From NCBI GenBank assembly GCA_009786075.1, contig WQTX01000008.1, positions 1 to 49,735 on the forward strand: a DNA stretch of 49,735 nucleotides. The letters run 5' to 3'. Below the pieces are notes generated by a model. The model worked only from the letters and a program-made list of their open reading frames with translations. It did no database searches and had not been told where the DNA came from. The DNA is from Bacteroidota bacterium (GTDB lineage: Bacteria > Bacteroidota > Bacteroidia > Bacteroidales > UBA1715). Each line of letters opens with the position of its first letter. Positions within the stretch are counted from its first letter, which is position 1. The position numbers were made by a program, and so were the translations under genes. Positions 48,957-49,735 of this stretch are shown here, one piece after another.

Positions 48957-49585
48957 GTCAGTTGTTCTTCTCGTGTCATATTCGAAGTATCTACCAATAC
49001 CGCATCTTCGGCTTGGCGCAAAGGGCTTTCGCTACGAGTGCTGTCTATAAAATCTCGCTGTTCAATGTTTTGCAACACCTCATCGAAATTCACATGTTCG
49101 CCTTTTGCCTGCAATTCGTCGTAACGGCGTTGCGCCCGTACCTGTGCCGATGCGGTAACAAAAAATTTAAAATCGGCATTCGGAAATACCACCGTTCCTA
49201 TATCTCGTCCGTCCATTACAATGTTGCCATGCACAGCGTAGCTTTGTTGCAAGGCAACCATTTTTTTGCGCACAAAGGCAATTTTACTTACTTCGCTCAC
49301 CAAATTGGCAACTTCCAAGGCACGAATTTTGTCCTCAACATTTTCGCCGTTGAGGAAAGTTTGTTGTGCTTTTGTGTGAGGGTTTATTTCAAAATGTATG
49401 TGAATATCGTTAATGATTTTTGCCAATTTTTCTTGATTACTTACACAATCATGCCGCATGGCATATAAAGTAACGGCTCGGTACATTGCTCCGGTGTCGA
49501 TATACACAAAATTGAGCGACTGCGCAATTCCTTTTGCAATAGTACTTTTTCCGCACGAAGAATGTCCGTCAATGGCGATTATCAT
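48920..49585 (-). CDS. cmk: Cytidylate kinase
   Basis: 221 aa. The P-loop is GHSSCGKST (7-15), with YIDTGAMYRAVT (28-39) and MDGRDIGTVVFP (about 140-151), and the lid region QRDFIDSTRSESPLRQAEDAVLVDTS. The enzyme phosphorylates CMP and dCMP. Its 3' end overlaps ispH by 37 bases, giving a cmk-ispH operon. The upstream region to the window edge holds a family R element. Confidence 0.96.
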   Translation of the reverse strand: MIIAIDGHSSCGKSTIAKGIAQSLNFVYIDTGAMYRAVTLYAMRHDCVSNQEKLAKIINDIHIHFEINPHTKAQQTFLNGENVEDKIRALEVANLVSEVSKIAFVRKKMVALQQSYAVHGNIVMDGRDIGTVVFPNADFKFFVTASAQVRAQRRYDELQAKGEHVNFDEVLQNIEQRDFIDSTRSESPLRQAEDAVLVDTSNMTREEQLTWILHYIAQHKK

Positions 49586-49659
49586 AGTGTTTTAAATTTT
49601 AAGAGTTTGATAATTTTAACAGTGATAAGTAGTTAGTAAAATTTAATGATATGTTTTCT

Positions 49660-49735
49660 GGATTGCTTCACTTCGTTCGCAATGACGCTCTTTCGAGGGT
49701 TAGCACAAATCAACAAAAGAGCGTCATTGCGAGGA
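49660..49735 (-). repeat. Family R palindromic element, cut by the window edge
   Basis: GGATTGCTTCACTTCGTTCG to AGAGCGTCATTGCGAGGA at the last base. It is the inverse of the full copies at 15874 and 35186; the final 12 or so bases lie outside the window. Confidence 0.9.

Overview
The window is AT-rich and comes from a member of the Bacteroidota, most likely an uncultured Bacteroidales-like lineage. The evidence is the promoter style (TAnnTTTG -7 boxes with TTG about 20 bases upstream), type IX secretion outer-membrane proteins (PorV, plus a PorE-like TPR/PD40/OmpA protein), a SiaB-family protein, a LETM1-related protein, a FISUMP protein and the conserved DUF2520-kdsC-ubiA-maf cluster. There is no rRNA, prophage, integrase, recognisable transposase or CRISPR array. 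One tRNA gene, tRNA-Leu(GAG), lies at 35052-35135.

Layout. 1-7.1 kb: a truncated lipoprotein gene, a two-domain SiaB-family protein, a polyprenyl diphosphate synthase, a FecD/FecE-type ABC transporter pair, a small outer-membrane protein and a metallo-beta-lactamase-fold hydrolase. 7.4-13.4 kb: tsaB, a membrane-anchored receiver-like protein, a fused SpmA/SpmB-type membrane protein, a family 2 glycosyltransferase, an Fe-S-less mutY and a TerC protein. 13.5-22.3 kb: a TonB-dependent receptor, a LETM1-related protein, ispF, porV and uvrA. 22.2-26.5 kb: a type II restriction-modification pair translationally joined to uvrA, a membrane protein and an ABC-F protein. 26.5-36.6 kb: a secreted protein, an aminotransferase, a lipid kinase, ispD, a VapBC-like toxin-antitoxin pair, metAA, the OmpA-family protein, tRNA-Leu, a WbqC-like protein and a FISUMP protein. 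36.6-49.7 kb: a GH65 phosphorylase, a STAND-like ATPase/nuclease framed by two matched hairpins, a Nudix hydrolase, aminopeptidase P, ilvE, a DPM1-like glycosyltransferase, maf, ubiA, kdsC, a DUF2520 protein, ispH and cmk.

Metabolically, ispD, ispF and ispH imply the MEP isoprenoid route, which would feed the polyprenyl synthase and the UbiA enzyme. kdsC points to a Kdo-containing envelope. PorV and the PorE-like protein point to type IX secretion. metAA and ilvE belong to amino-acid synthesis.

The most unusual feature is the load of short palindromic repeats. At least eight families can be recognised by eye. They often touch or enter gene ends, supplying stop codons and C-terminal tails, one N-terminus, one in-frame insert in an ABC-F protein, promoter -33 boxes and probable terminators. 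A separate candidate is the single-gene unit at 39.07-40.60 kb, where 51-bp hairpin-forming repeats with 18-bp spacers flank a STAND-like ATPase carrying a PD-(D/E)XK nuclease motif. All family calls come from reading the translated sequence; no database search was possible.
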